In this document: piece by piece, positions 20,163 through 30,328 of the stretch
How the letters are laid out: every line of letters begins with the position of its first letter
Numbering within the stretch: position 1 is the stretch's first letter
NCBI GenBank assembly: GCA_026122225.1
Contig: JANEZZ010002661.1
Span: forward strand, 1,054,001-1,118,000
Reading direction: 5' to 3'
Source of the DNA: Heloderma charlesbogerti
Lineage: Eukaryota; Chordata; Lepidosauria; Squamata; Helodermatidae
Length of the DNA: 64,000 nt
Notes under the pieces: model-generated
Seen by the model: only the letters and a program-made list of their open reading frames with translations
Database searches by the model: none
What the model was told of the DNA's origin: nothing
Position numbers and translations under genes: made by a program

Positions 20163-21296
20163 GAAAGAAAGGAAAACTCTCAGAAAGGCCCAAGTACTAC
20201 ATCTCTGGCTTCATTCATTTTGGTTCAGCTTCAAAAGGAAGACAAAATCAAACCCAAAGACTGCCAGTGGGTGGAGTAGGTTCCACCACACTGTTCGTAT
20301 TCCCTTTTCAGAAGCCATGGGTGATCTTCTGCCTTCCCAATACAGCCCTTGCAATTCACTTGCCAGCTTTCCTCTCTGAGCTATACACCAAAGGGGGAGT
20401 CTGTGTGTGTTGCCGGGGGGGACGCGGGACACACAAACCAAAAGGCTGCCCTCAGCCTGACAGGGCTGACGTCCCTGTGCCAATGGCAAGGAGTCCAGTA
20501 GCTGTCTCTCATTAGTACCTCGGTTTCCTCAGTTCCATCATGGAAGGAACTGCTCAGCAGGGAAAAAGAAGACAGTGTTACCACCTTTCCCTTTGCCTTC
20601 GTTCCCCCTCTTTATTCAACTCGGTGGAGAATGCTTTCAGAATTTGTGCTCCTATTAAAAGCATTCATCCCAAGGCCTCTGCCCTCTCACTAACCACAAC
20701 CCTATCCTCCCACGCTTTCCTAGGATTATTTTTTAACATCCCCCCCACCATCATCCATGGCAGAGCCAGTCAGCAACACTCCTCTTAACTGAGGTGAACT
20801 CCCCACCCTTCAGCATGGTGGCGGCATTAATATATCCCAGTAGAGTTTTGTCTTGCCCTAGTGAGCAGAGCAGACAGGCGGGGCGGGGGCGGGGGAGACT
20901 CTGACTGTGGCTGTGGGCTGGAGAATGCCTTCCTTCTCTCTTTATCTGTTGCCTCAGGCTCTCCTACCAGGGCGTCTGCAGATAATCAAGGAGCAGATTT
21001 GAAACCCAGGCGCCAGACAGGATCTTTATCTCCATGTAAAGAGGAATGTGGATCAAGGCAACAAGTCCAACCTTTCCAGAGAGAGAGAAGAGAGAGAGAG
21101 AGAGAGAAACACACCCACAAAATAAACAGAAAAAGAGGAGGAGGGAAGCCGTTTCCCTCAATGGGGAGAGAACAGGAAAACTATCTGTGCCACTGGCTGG
21201 GGCACCAGGGGAAACAACGCAGCAAAGTTAACTAGAAGCCTGTCAGCACGGCAGTTATGGCAATGAGACCCCAGTCCCTTTTGGAAAGCAAAGAGA
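20163..21296. other. Unassigned stretch, partly GC-rich, with GATA-like words
   Basis: GGGCGGGG-type words near 20879-20896 are followed by TTATCTG (about 20941), AGATAA (about 20982) and TTATCT (about 21025). No transposon match. Could be regulatory; unproven. Confidence 0.3.
21075..21108 (+). repeat. (GA)n simple repeat
   Basis: About 13 GA units with one interruption. Confidence 0.9.
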
Positions 21297-21520
21297 GCTA
21301 GTGTGGCATAGTGGTCAGAGTGTTGGATTGGGATTAAGAGATCAAGGTTCTAGGAAGCTCACTGGATGACTTTGGGCCTGTCACTGACTCTCAGCCTAAG
21401 CTACCTCACAGGGCTGTTGTGAGGATAAAATGGAGAGGAGGAGGAGGACCACGTAAGTCATCTTGAGTTCCTTGCAAGAGGAAAAAAGGTGGGATATAAA
21501 TGTAGCAACAAATAATAAGT
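21297..21520 (+). mobile_element. SINE A
   Basis: GCTAGTGTGGCATAGTGG head, AAGGTTCTAGG (B box, partly deleted), TGACTCTCAGCCTAAGC, CAGGGCTGTTGTGAGG, GGTGGGATATAAATGTAGC tail. Confidence 0.85.
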
Positions 21521-22216
21521 AGTAAAAATGGCTTATGGCCTCTTTCCACGAATTTAACTGTGCAGTAGGGAGTGGTGCCGTAGTAAGCATATTATGTCAA
21601 ATAAGTCTCTCTACTCAACATTGCCCCTAGACTCTACCAAATCAAATGGATCCAGCATCCTATTTCAGCATATGCCAATGCAATTGGCTTGTAGAACCCA
21701 TTTGATTGAACTGAGCAATAATGTGTTGGCAGGACATATAGCACATATATAATTTCATTTACCCCTATGTCCTGGCAAGCACGAACTTCCTGTGTCTTCT
21801 GGCTTAGCTCTGTGTCTTCCCCTTTTGTTGCCTTGTATCTCATGGCCTTCATAGTAGAATGCTTGCATAGAGTTAAGTTGCATCCAGTTGTGATGCTCAA
21901 GCATCCAAGTTTACACCAGAAGCATCATGCACCCAAGTAGCATGACTGGTCAAAATGAATGACTCCCTAGACTCTTTGACCAGCTATTTTGCTGCCTGCA
22001 GCAGAGCTCAAATGGCACACACACACCGGCTAAGGCCAGCATTTTTAAAAGCATCATTAAGACATCCATTCCTGCCTTCATCTACCCAGCTCCTGCACAT
22101 TAGCACCTGAAGTGGGTCACTTCACTCTGTTGCATGGCAGGGCAGGCCCTGTGGCTGATTGCTCCTCATGGCAATTTAAATATAGCAACACTGTACATGC
22201 ACATTTTTGTTGTTGT

Positions 22217-22833
22217 TCAGTCGTTCAGTCGTGTCCGACTCTTCGTGACCCCATGGACCATAGCACGCCAGGCCTTCCTGTCCTGCGCTCTCTCCCGGAG
22301 TGTGCTCAAGTTCATATTCATTGCATCGGTGATGCTGTCTAGCTATCTCATCCTCTGCCGTCCCCTTCTCCTTTTGCCTTCAGTCTTTCCCAGCATCAGG
22401 GTCTTTTCCAGAGAGTTTTCTCTTCGCATTAAGTGGCCAAAATATTTGAGCTTCAGCTTCAGGATCTGTCCTTCCAATGAGCACTCAGGGTTGATTTCCT
22501 TTAGGATGGACTGATTTGAACTCCTTGCAGTCCAGGGGACTTGTAAGAGTCTTCTCCAGCACCACAGTTCAAAAGCATCAATTCTTCGGCACTCAGCCTT
22601 CCTTATAGTCCAGTTCTCACAGCCATACATTACTACTGGGAAAACCATAGCTTTGATTACACGGACCTTTGTCGGCAAGGTGATGTCTCTGCTTCTTACT
22701 ATGCTGTCTAGGTTGGCCATAGCTTTCCTCCCAAGGAGCAAGCGTCTTTTAATTTCATGGCTACAGTCACCGTCTGCGGTGATCTTGGAGCCCAAGAAAA
22801 TAAAATCTGTCACAGCTTCCATTTCTTCCCCTT
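22217..22833 (-). pseudogene. BovB C-terminal region in shifted frame, with nonsense codon
   Basis: Continues the LINE protein after the frameshift: EGEEMEAVTDFIFLGSKI, then KRRLLLGRKAM, VFPVVMYGCENWTI, IDAFELWCWRRLL, YFGHLMRR and GKRRRGRQRMR. These are the conserved post-RT segments of BovB/RTE proteins. The TGG that normally follows QRMR is TAG at 22343-22345. Beyond it the frame is open through NLSTLRERAQDRKAWRAM and VTKSRTRLND to the natural terminator TGA at 22217-22219. The protein therefore ends about 15 bp before the element's 3' end. Confidence 0.93.
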
Positions 22834-24315
22834 CTATATATGCCAGGAAGTGATGGGGCCAGATGCCATGATCTTTGTTTCTTTAATGTTGAGTTTCAAA
22901 CCAGCTTTTGCACTCTCCTCTTTCACCCTCAACAAGAGGCTCTTGAGATCCTCTTCGCTTTCTGCCATTAGGGTGGTATCGTCTGTATATCGGAGGTTGT
23001 TGAAAATTCTCCTGGCAATCTTAATTCTGACCTGTGATTCATCCAACCCAGCATTTCTCATGATGTACTCTGCATATAAGTTAAATAAGCAGGGTGACAA
23101 TATGCAGCCTTGTCGTACTCCTTTCCCAATTTTGAACCAATCGGTTGTTCCATGTCTGGTTCTTACTGTTGCTTCTTGACCCTCATACAGGTTTCTCAGG
23201 AGACAGGTAAGGTGGTCTGGTACTCCCATCTCGTTAAGAATTTGCCACAGTTTGTTGTGATCCACACAATCAAAGGCTTTAGCGTAGTCAATGAAGCAGA
23301 AATAGACATTTTTCTGGAATTCTCTTGCTTTCTCCATTATCCAGCGAATGTTGGCAATTTGATCTCTAGTTCCTCTGCCTCTTCGAAACCCAGCTTGTAC
23401 TTCCGGTAGTTCTCGGTTCGCATACTGCTGAAGCCTAGCTTGTAGGATTTTGAGCATCACCTTGCTGGCATGTGAAATGAGCGCAATTGTGCGGTAGTTT
23501 GAACACTCTTTGGCATTGCCCTTCTTTGGAACTGGAATGTAAACTGACCTTTTCCAGTCTTGCGGCCACTGTTGAGTGTTCCAAATTTGTTGGCATATTG
23601 AGTGCAGCACTTTAACAGCATCATCTTTTACGATTTTAAATAGCTCAGCTGGAATACTGTCATCTCCGCTAGCTTTGTTGTTACTAATGCTTCCTAAGGC
23701 CCACTTGACTTCACTCTCGAGGATGTCCAGCTCAAGTTCAGTGACCGCACTATCATGGCTATCAGGGACATTCAGATCTTTCCTGTATAGTTCTTCTGTG
23801 TATTCTTTCCACCGCTTCTTAATCTCATCTGCTTCTGTTAGGTCCCTGCCTTCTTTGTCCTTTATCATGCCCGTCTTTGCACAAAACGTTCCCTTGAGAT
23901 CTCTGATTTTCTTGAAGAGATCTCTAGTCTTTCCCATTCTGTTGTTTTCCTCGATTTCTTTGCATTGTTCATTTAAGAAGAATTGTTCATTCTTGTCTCT
24001 CCTTGCTATTCTCCGGAACTCTGCATTCAGTTGGATATATCTTCCCCTTTCTCCCTTGCTTTTCGCTTCCCTTCTTTCGTCAGCTACTTGTAAAGCCTCA
24101 TCAGACAGCCACTTTGCTTTCTTGCATTTCTTTTTCTTTGGGATAGATTTAGTTGCTGCCTCCTGAACAACGTTACGGACCTCCGTCCGTTCCTCAGGCA
24201 CTCTGTCTATCAGGTCTAATCCCTGAAATCTATTCCTCACCTCCACTGTATATTCATCAGGGATATGATTTAGGTCATACCTGAATGGTTTAGTGGTTTT
24301 CCCTACGTTCTTCAA
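22834..24315 (-). pseudogene. BovB reverse transcriptase core (open for 493 residues)
   Basis: The longest open frame in the window. It is continuous with the endonuclease frame upstream, so the nominal start at 24315 is not biological. Counting from there: a basic linker (residues 55-110), the SVYIPVPKKGNAKECSNYR fingers motif (257-275), QAGFRRGRGTRDQI (307-320), palm motif A FIDYAKAFD with the first catalytic aspartate (341-349), GKGVRQGCILSP (398-408), and the catalytic YTDD box (443-446, genome 22978-22989). BovB enzymes normally have YADD, so the alanine is changed here. The frame stops after ITSWHI because an apparent extra TA in the run at 22835-22840 shifts the frame; the C-terminal part continues in another frame. 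Confidence 0.95.
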
Positions 24316-24855
24316 TTTAAGCCGAAATTTTGCAACAAGAAGCTCATGATCTGAGCCACAGTCAGCTCCAGGTCTTGTTTTTACTGACTGTATAGAGCTT
24401 TTCCATCTTTGGCTGCAAAGGACATAATCAATCTGATTTCGATATTGACCATCTGGTGATGTCCATGTGTAGAGTCGTCTCTTGTGCTGTTGGAAAAGAG
24501 TGTTTGCTATGATCAGCGTGTTCTCTTGGCAAAACTCTATTAGCTTTTGTCCTGCTTCATTTTGTACACCAAGGCCATGCCTGCCTGTTATCCTGGTGAT
24601 TTCTTGACTTCCTACTTTAGCATTCCAATCCCCTGTGATGAAGAGGACATCTTTTTTTGGTGTTAGTTCTAGAAGGTGTTGTAGGTCTTCATAGAACCCA
24701 TCAACCTCAGCTTCTTCGGCCTCAGTGGTTGGGGCCTAGACTTGAATTACTGTGATGTTGAATGGTTTGCCTTGGATTCGTACTGAGATCATTCTATCGT
24801 TTTTGAGATTGTACCCCAGTACTGCTTTTCCCACCCTTTTGTTGACTATGAGTAC
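24316..24855 (-). pseudogene. BovB endonuclease domain, partial, with nonsense codon
   Basis: C-terminal two thirds of an apurinic/apyrimidinic-type endonuclease, which nicks target DNA for LINE insertion. It is in the same frame as the downstream reverse transcriptase. Visible family motifs are GDWNAKVG at 24610-24633 (catalytic D/N pair), YTWTSPDG and NQIDYV around 24421-24471, and SDHELL with the catalytic SDH at 24346-24354. The N-terminal catalytic residues are lost with the 5' truncation. A TAG at 24736-24738 falls where BovB proteins normally have a tyrosine codon (context IQV-stop-APTTEAEE), so one base change explains it. No start codon belongs to this fragment. Confidence 0.93.
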
Positions 24856-24885
24856 GTGTATGTGTATGTACATGCACATACACGT
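24854..24885. repeat. 32-bp near-perfect palindrome at the BovB 5' junction
   Basis: The sequence reads the same on both strands except for one mismatched pair (30 of 32 positions). It starts within a base or two of where BovB homology ends. Confidence 0.9.
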
Positions 24886-24959
24886 CTCCAGTTATTTTGG
24901 AAAAAGTTCTGCAGGGTATCATGCTGACATGTACATCCCAACTTTCATCCATTGTGGAA

Positions 24960-25095
24960 TTCACAGCGATGATGGACCATCCAGGCTGTCTCCCATCAAG
25001 GCACTGGCCAGAACCTGGACACTGTGGAGAACAGGATGCTGGACTGGACAGGCCCTGGGTACGATCTGCCGGGGCTCTTCTCATGTTCTTATCCT
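24960..25095 (+). mobile_element. Dispersed repeat C fragment
   Basis: GTGGAGAACAGGATGCTGG, CTGGACAGGCCCTGGGTACG and GGCTCTTCTCATGTTCTTAT match the 3' part of repeat C. Confidence 0.6.
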
Positions 25096-25307
25096 GACTT
25101 GCTTAGCTTCAGTAAGGTGGCTGCATCATATACCCTGAGATCACAACCAAGAACTATGAGCATGGTCCAGATTTAGAAGCCATCTAACACTGCATCTAAA
25201 ATTGAAGGGTGCATGTGTGTTTTCTTGTGCATTTTGCGGGGTGGGAATAACTTGAAAGCACTTTAAGCCGCACATGTGGATATCACTGTGAAAACTGTCC
25301 CACTCAC

Positions 25308-25500
25308 AGTTCAATCCTATGTGTGTTTACCTGGGAATAAATCCAAATTCAACACAGTGGAACTTATTTCCAAGTAAATGTACTTATTCATTTCCAAGTA
25401 AATGTGTACTGGATTACAGGCTAATGCTGCAATCCTAAACACAGTTATTAGGGAGAGAACCCCACTGAACACAGTGAGATTTACTGCTGAGTAAAACATG
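25308..25500 (+). repeat. Repeat D, two adjoining copies
   Basis: GTTCAATCCTATGTGTGTTT and GCTGCAATCCTAAACACAG begin two similar units. Both contain CCACTGAACACAGTG-like or AACACAGTGGAACTT centres and TGAGTAAA-like ends. Confidence 0.6.
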
Positions 25501-25565
25501 CACTGTTAAGAGAGGGAATATATAATACAAAGAATCTGGGGGTGGGGAGGGGAGCCAATGACTTG

Positions 25566-25655
25566 GGAGGGACCACAGCTCAGTAAAAGAGCTCGTGTCT
25601 TGCATGCAAAAGGTCCCCACAGTCAACAATACTGATAAACTAGATGTGACATTTA
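25566..25655 (+). mobile_element. SINE B with internal deletion
   Basis: GGGACCACAGCTCAGTAAAA, GTCTTGCATGCAAAAGGTCC, then directly ACAATACTGATAAACTAGATG, which belongs near the 3' end. Confidence 0.6.
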
Positions 25656-25859
25656 TCATGTAGCTTGCATTTGCATTGTTGATGTTTCTTTAACAAAATA
25701 GCCAAGATGGGGGAGCTGGACTGGGACCATGGCATGGGAGGAAGGGGTTTAAGGTTTTCCCTCTCTGTGTTCCCAATTGGAATCCCCCCACCCATGCCTG
25801 CTTTTCACAAGGGGAGGAGAGCTTTCCTCCCATTGCAAACAACAGGCTCTAGGGCAGCA

Positions 25860-26187
25860 GGAGGCAATGTGATGCCCACAGGCATCAATATGCTCCTGGA
25901 CACCTTTACTGGCAGCCACCAGTGTCTACCCCTCCCACTTTTTTAAAAATTAAGAAATTAAATTAAGTCTGTTGGTGCAGAAAAGTGTGGGTTCAAAGGA
26001 GTTGCCTAGTGTGTTGGGGGTCAGAGACCCCACTCGGCCTTGTACTCAGCCTTTGGGGCAAGATACTGGTCCTTTGTGGCTAGCCAGGCCTCCCGCGGCA
26101 GCTGTTTCGTGGTGGCACCCACAGCAGTTTCTCAAATTGCCAAAGGTGCCCACAACCCCCCAAAAGGTTGCCTACCCCTGTTCTAGG
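25860..26187 (+). mobile_element. Repeat M, hAT-like element, partial
   Basis: GCACCCACAGCAGTTTCTCA and AAATTGCCAAAGGTGCCC, then GGTTGCCTACCCCTG, match the right half of the better copy at 58282-58863. The left part, TGATGCCCACAGGCATC, is reminiscent of its left arm. Confidence 0.6.
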
Positions 26188-26334
26188 GGGACAATGCAAT
26201 TCAAGACCTTGTTCAGAGCAAAGAGTTAAAGCACCCCTCCCCTACACCATGGTTCCCATCTGACTCACTCCATGCACCAGCCATTCGATAAAGAAAAATT
26301 ATCTACACCAGAACAATCTCAGGGTCAGCATCAA

Positions 26335-26545
26335 GGGTAGGCATGGCTGGGCAATGGCCAAGGGCCCACTGACAACAGCCTCCTGGAGCTGCTCCTCCAC
26401 TTCACCAATGCAACCTGCTTGCATTGATGAGAAAGAGGAGGAGGAGCAATTGCCACAGGTGACAGCGGGGGTGAGAATGTAGACTCACTGAGGGAGGGGG
26501 CCCATTGTGGGTGCTTTGCCTGAAGCCCTCCAAAACCTGGAGCCG
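26335..26545 (+). mobile_element. Repeat F, hAT-like element
   Basis: TAGGCATGGCTGGGCAATGG, AGGGCCCACTGACAACAGCC, GCTCCTCCACTTCACCAATG and the end CCAAAACCTGGAGCCGGC. Same order as other F copies. Confidence 0.65.
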
Positions 26546-26575
26546 GCAAACTACATGACATCACATTCCGTTTGG

Positions 26576-26632
26576 CCCTCAGCCAGATGGACCAATGATC
26601 TGACTCTATATAGGGCAGCTTCCCACATTTCT
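26576..26632 (+). mobile_element. SINE B 3'-end fragment
   Basis: CAGCCAGATGGACCAATGA, CTGACTCTATATAGGGCAGC, TTCCCACATTTC. Confidence 0.6.
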
Positions 26633-27866
26633 TTTAAGTCCCCAGTTTGGCATGTTCCGTGCAGAGATGGATGAGCCAGAAATGAAGAGCCAGAGTGTTC
26701 TAGCAGAGGAGTACGTGACTAAGAGTTCAGAGGTAGAAAATCTCATGGACTAGTTCAGAGGTTCCCATGTCAGTACAGGCCCATTGGGCGTGACTTAGGA
26801 AACTGATCATCTTGGATGTAGGCAAAGTAACCTGAAACAAGGGCAAGGAACTACAAAATCTCATAATAATGTTATCTGCAAACACTTTGCTGAGAGTGTG
26901 AAGTTCTAAACAATTTTTGCAGTTTAGCAATTCAAGCTCCCTTTACATATGTAGCAAGAAGAATCAGAGATGCATTGTTAGAAAACTAGAAAGTATGCTA
27001 TGGTGATTTCTTTTAATTAGAAATCCAGACATTTAACCAGCATCACAGGAACCCATCACTCTAGCATACACAGGGGATGCTCACATAGGCGATTAATTCA
27101 TTTCCAGTACTGTGTGTAGCCATTTAGATATGCTGCAGTGCTCCCATTAAAAGTATCTATTGCCCAGTCCCAAACTGTGCTAACACGTTATTTTTAAACA
27201 AAAATAACAGGTCAAATAGAAAAGTCAGTGGATTTCATGCAAACCATTCTTAAAAAAAAAAAATAGGGGGGAAAGATTCCTATCTGGACTCAAAAGGTTT
27301 TTGCATTAATTAAAGGGGAATTTACTAAAATAATGGACATTTTGCAAATGTAGGTGGCTCGATAGTGCTTTGGGTATGCAGCAAGTATATATAAATGGGG
27401 GTAGGAGAGGGGTGAACCAAATTCAACATAAAGGGTAGGCCATTTAAAAACAAAACAAAACTGAGAATAGCAACACATTTCTAGGCAGCCATTTTCATAA
27501 CCAAACTCCAAGAATTATACCAAATAAACTAAAAGGAAGATGCAACATTAAAATAAAACACCAGGAATTTAACAGCAGACTTTAGCTCAAATGCTGCAGT
27601 CCTCACACTGACAGGCAACAAATTAAGAACTCTTGCCGTGCTTCGTACATTCAGGTAAAGCTACTCTCAACTTTTTATGACATTAGAGAAGCTAAAGAAA
27701 AGGAACAAGAGAAACCCTTCTTACATATACCCTTCCTTTCCTTACCCCTGCAGTCATGAACCATGTTAATGCGTCCGTATCACTGCCCACTGGAGAGATC
27801 CAGAAGAAATATTATAAAGAGTTATGGCCAGAGGTACCAGCAAGTAAGGGAGAGTTTCAAATTAAA
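26633..27866. other. No feature recognised
   Basis: Unique-looking, AT-rich; a poly-A run at 27251-27262. Confidence 0.45.
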
Positions 27867-27968
27867 ACAAACGAAAGCTGCAGTCCTACACCTACTTACC
27901 TGGGCGTAAGTCCCACTGAATGCAACAGGACTTCCTTCTCAGTAGACACTTATAAGATGCACTGTAAA
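27867..27968 (+). repeat. Repeat D
   Basis: GCTGCAGTCCTACACCTACT, GGGCGTAAGTCCCACTGAAT, ACTTCCTTCTCAGTAGACAC and GATGCACTGT. Confidence 0.65.
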
Positions 27969-27990
27969 AGTCTTACAGAAGTGAGCCAAG

Positions 27991-28024
<34 letters not shown>
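27991..28024 (+). repeat. (AC)n microsatellite
   Basis: About 17 AC units. Confidence 0.95.
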
Positions 28025-28026
<2 letters not shown>

Positions 28027-28068
28027 GATTAGGTAGTCTGGCCAGTTCCTTCTTAATGCTAAACTCAA

Positions 28069-28188
28069 TGGGTTGGATCCAGATTTGGTCATACTTAGAG
28101 CAGACCCACTGAAATCAATGGGACTTAAGTTAGTAATGACTAATTTAAGTCCTATTGATTTCAATGGGTCTACTTGAAGTATGACAAA
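28069..28188 (+). repeat. Repeat E, palindromic unit
   Basis: GACCCACTGAAATCAATGGG pairs with CCTATTGATTTCAATGGGTC; GACTTAAGTTAGTAATGAC pairs with TGACTAATTTAAGTC. Right terminus appears cut by the next element. Confidence 0.7.
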
Positions 28189-28452
28189 GGGCAGTAGCCA
28201 ATGGTGTCATTCCACAAACTCAAATAGCACTACTGGAACTCCACCCACTCTTTCCATTGCACAAGCGGTTGCACATCATGCTTGTGCAACTGGTTGCACA
28301 ATGGGTTGTGCAAGTGTAATGTGCAGCAGGTTGTACAACTGTTTGCGTAAATGTAAATCTAGTTGGATTCTCCTCTGGCACATAATTTGGAATCTAGTTT
28401 CCGCTAGTGCAACTTCATTTCATTAGTGGAATGACACAGTTGGATACTGCCC
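28189..28452. mobile_element. DNA element with ~28-bp terminal inverted repeats
   Basis: GGGCAGTAGCCAATGGTGTC at the left mirrors GACACAGTTGGATACTGCCC at the right, extended inward by ATTCCAC / GTGGAAT. The interior has repeated GTTGCACAA-like words. No coding frame. Flanks do not show a clear duplication. Confidence 0.7.
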
Positions 28453-29004
28453 ACTGTCTGATTCAGCCCAGCAATCTGATCTCGGGTATGAAGATAAGAT
28501 ATATCTAACAAACATTTTTTTTTAAAAAAACAAACCCTTCAGTGTCTGATATTCCAACTACATGTAGCTATCAGACCAGCAATGATGGAAGATGCCTTTC
28601 ATTTCTGGAAAATATAGACATATCTCCTGTCATTTAAGGGATCTGATTAAAGGACACCACTCTTTCCAGCATTTCTCAAAGCTCCCCCATTTACCATCTT
28701 GCCCCTTCTGTAGACCGGATAAAAGTTTACCACTGAGTGGAACCTCACATTAAAACTCCTGAATGCAGTCTAATGAAACAGGCTTTTGCTTAAGTGCTGG
28801 AAGAACTGAAATTACTGTCTCTCTAGACTCTTTTTAGGAAAGGGCACTGTTGAATAGCACAGCCTGGAGGGATAGACCTTAGCAAAGCAATCTGCTTATT
28901 CAGTCTTTCAGATCACCCCTCTTTGGCTCTACTTTGGTGTCATTACCCCTTATCAGATAACAAGCATCACACTGAAAGGACTGGACCTCTTTTCTCTAAC
29001 TTGT
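28453..29004. other. No feature recognised
   Basis: Unique-looking AT-rich sequence. Confidence 0.45.
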
Positions 29005-29150
29005 AGGAAGGGTGGCCATGTGTACTCATTTACAGAGGACTATTTAAAGGGCTGTCCAGAGGACTGTCCTCTATTTTGAGGGTGTCCCATATTTGAAGGG
29101 CTCTCCAGTCCAAGTCCAGTTTAAAGATAAAGAACCATCAGAAGGGAGAC
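29005..29150 (-). mobile_element. Repeat K
   Basis: Reverse complement of the unit at 235-370: TGGTTCTTTATCTTTAAAC, CACCCTCAAAATAGAGG, ACAGTCCTCTGGACAGCCC, CATGGCCACCCTTCC. The end GGAAGGGTGGCC resembles a hAT terminus. Confidence 0.55.
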
Positions 29151-29204
29151 GTGGGTCTCGAACTTGCCCATCCACAGCACTTGGACAGCAGACTGAGCTA
29201 GGCA

Positions 29205-29335
29205 CATGGGTTGTATCCATTGTCACTCCTACTTAGAGTAGGCCCATTGAAATGAATGGGACCTAAGTTAATCATTACTAACATTCAGTGGGAATGTTAC
29301 TCTAAGTAGGACTAAAATTGGCTATAACCTTATGG
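29205..29335 (+). repeat. Repeat E, palindromic unit
   Basis: GGGTTGTATCCATTGTCACT, GGCCCATTGAAATGAATGGG and TAAGTTAATCATTACTAAC, then GGACTAAAATTGGCTATAACC mirrors the left end. Confidence 0.65.
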
Positions 29336-30223
29336 TGAGATGTACTGTAATTCTATTTAAATTATAATAATTTCTAAATTTGCACATGCATGCATGCACA
29401 AACACACACACACAAACATGCAAATGTTATGCAAATTGGTGTCAACTTTTGTTTTTGGTGAAGCATTTCTTCTTTGGGGGATTCGTAAGTGGCCACTCTA
29501 CTTGAGGGTGACTCCATCCTTAGCAGTGAAAGGCTTACCAGACCAATACTTTCCTACCCTACTCCTCTTCTGGATCACTTCCTGAATATAACTTGACTCT
29601 CATCCACATAAATCAGAGAAACAATTTCTCAAACTGTTTGGTGCCAGCTTTGAAGCATGCAGCCCTAAAGTCTGCCTCCATTTCAATGAAGGAGGTATGC
29701 AGGTGGGTATAAAAATGCACCAGTGGGTTTTGTTCTCAGGTATACCTTCACACATGCTCTCTTGATTAGTGCTTCCTATCTTGTACACCCCTTTTAAGCT
29801 GACCTCTGGAAAGGGAAGTGCAGATTCTATAAACCCCTTACACGTCCCACCAGTCTCAATTAGGGCCTGGTTCTTATTATAGGCCTGGATGGGGCTGCCC
29901 CACCAACCTCTCAAGCAACAACTACCCCACCAGTTCCCAAATTGTGGGCTAGGGGATAGTAGCGTGCCATAATCAGAGGGGCTGGCACGCACTTTGAAAA
30001 AGGTATGTCACCCATGTTGAAGTTCATTGGGGTGGGAAAGCCCCACGTAGAAGTGATTCCACCCTGATGATACTGGCAATGACATCATCCCAGTGGAAGG
30101 AGGTTGCACTGAGACTTGTTGGCACAGCCCCTGCTGTAGTGGATATGTGTGAAGGAAGAGTGAAGAAGGCACCATCTCATCCTTTAGCCTAAGCTAAATG
30201 CTGGGAGGCAATATTAATCAGGT

Positions 30224-30328
30224 CAGCGTTCCCCAACCTGATGCCCTACAAATGTTTTGACTACAACTCCCAGCATTCCTGACCGTTGCCTGTGTGGGGC
30301 TGGTGGGAGTTGAAGTTGAGGAAGGCTG
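30224..30328. mobile_element. Palindromic hAT-like MITE (subtype 1)
   Basis: CAGCGTTCCCCAACCTGATG left end and TTGAGGAAGGCTG right end. Flanks AATCAGGT and AACTAGGC match 5/8, with the mismatches all transitions. Confidence 0.75.

Larger units (their letters stand above)
22204..24855 (-). mobile_element. BovB (RTE-clade) LINE, 5'-truncated and inactive
   Basis: Non-LTR retrotransposon of the BovB type, which copies itself by target-primed reverse transcription. On the minus strand the fragment runs from inside the endonuclease domain, through reverse transcriptase and the conserved C-terminal segment, to a 3' end of AAC repeats and A's directly after the final stop at 22217-22219. It spans 2.65 kb against roughly 3.2 kb for a full element, so the 5' end and the start of the endonuclease are missing. 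Three lesions are visible: TAG at 24736-24738, a frameshift in a TATATA run at 22835-22840, and TAG at 22343-22345. Otherwise the frame is open, so the copy is fairly young. BovB has a patchy distribution in squamates and ruminants explained by horizontal transfer; nothing here dates such a transfer. The 5' junction coincides with a 32-bp palindrome. Assignment rests on motifs and remembered BovB protein sequence. Confidence 0.95.

Noticed and set aside
23576..24166. 196-residue plus-strand frame over the BovB region
   Set aside because: It is the antisense shadow of the reverse transcriptase frame, not an independent gene.
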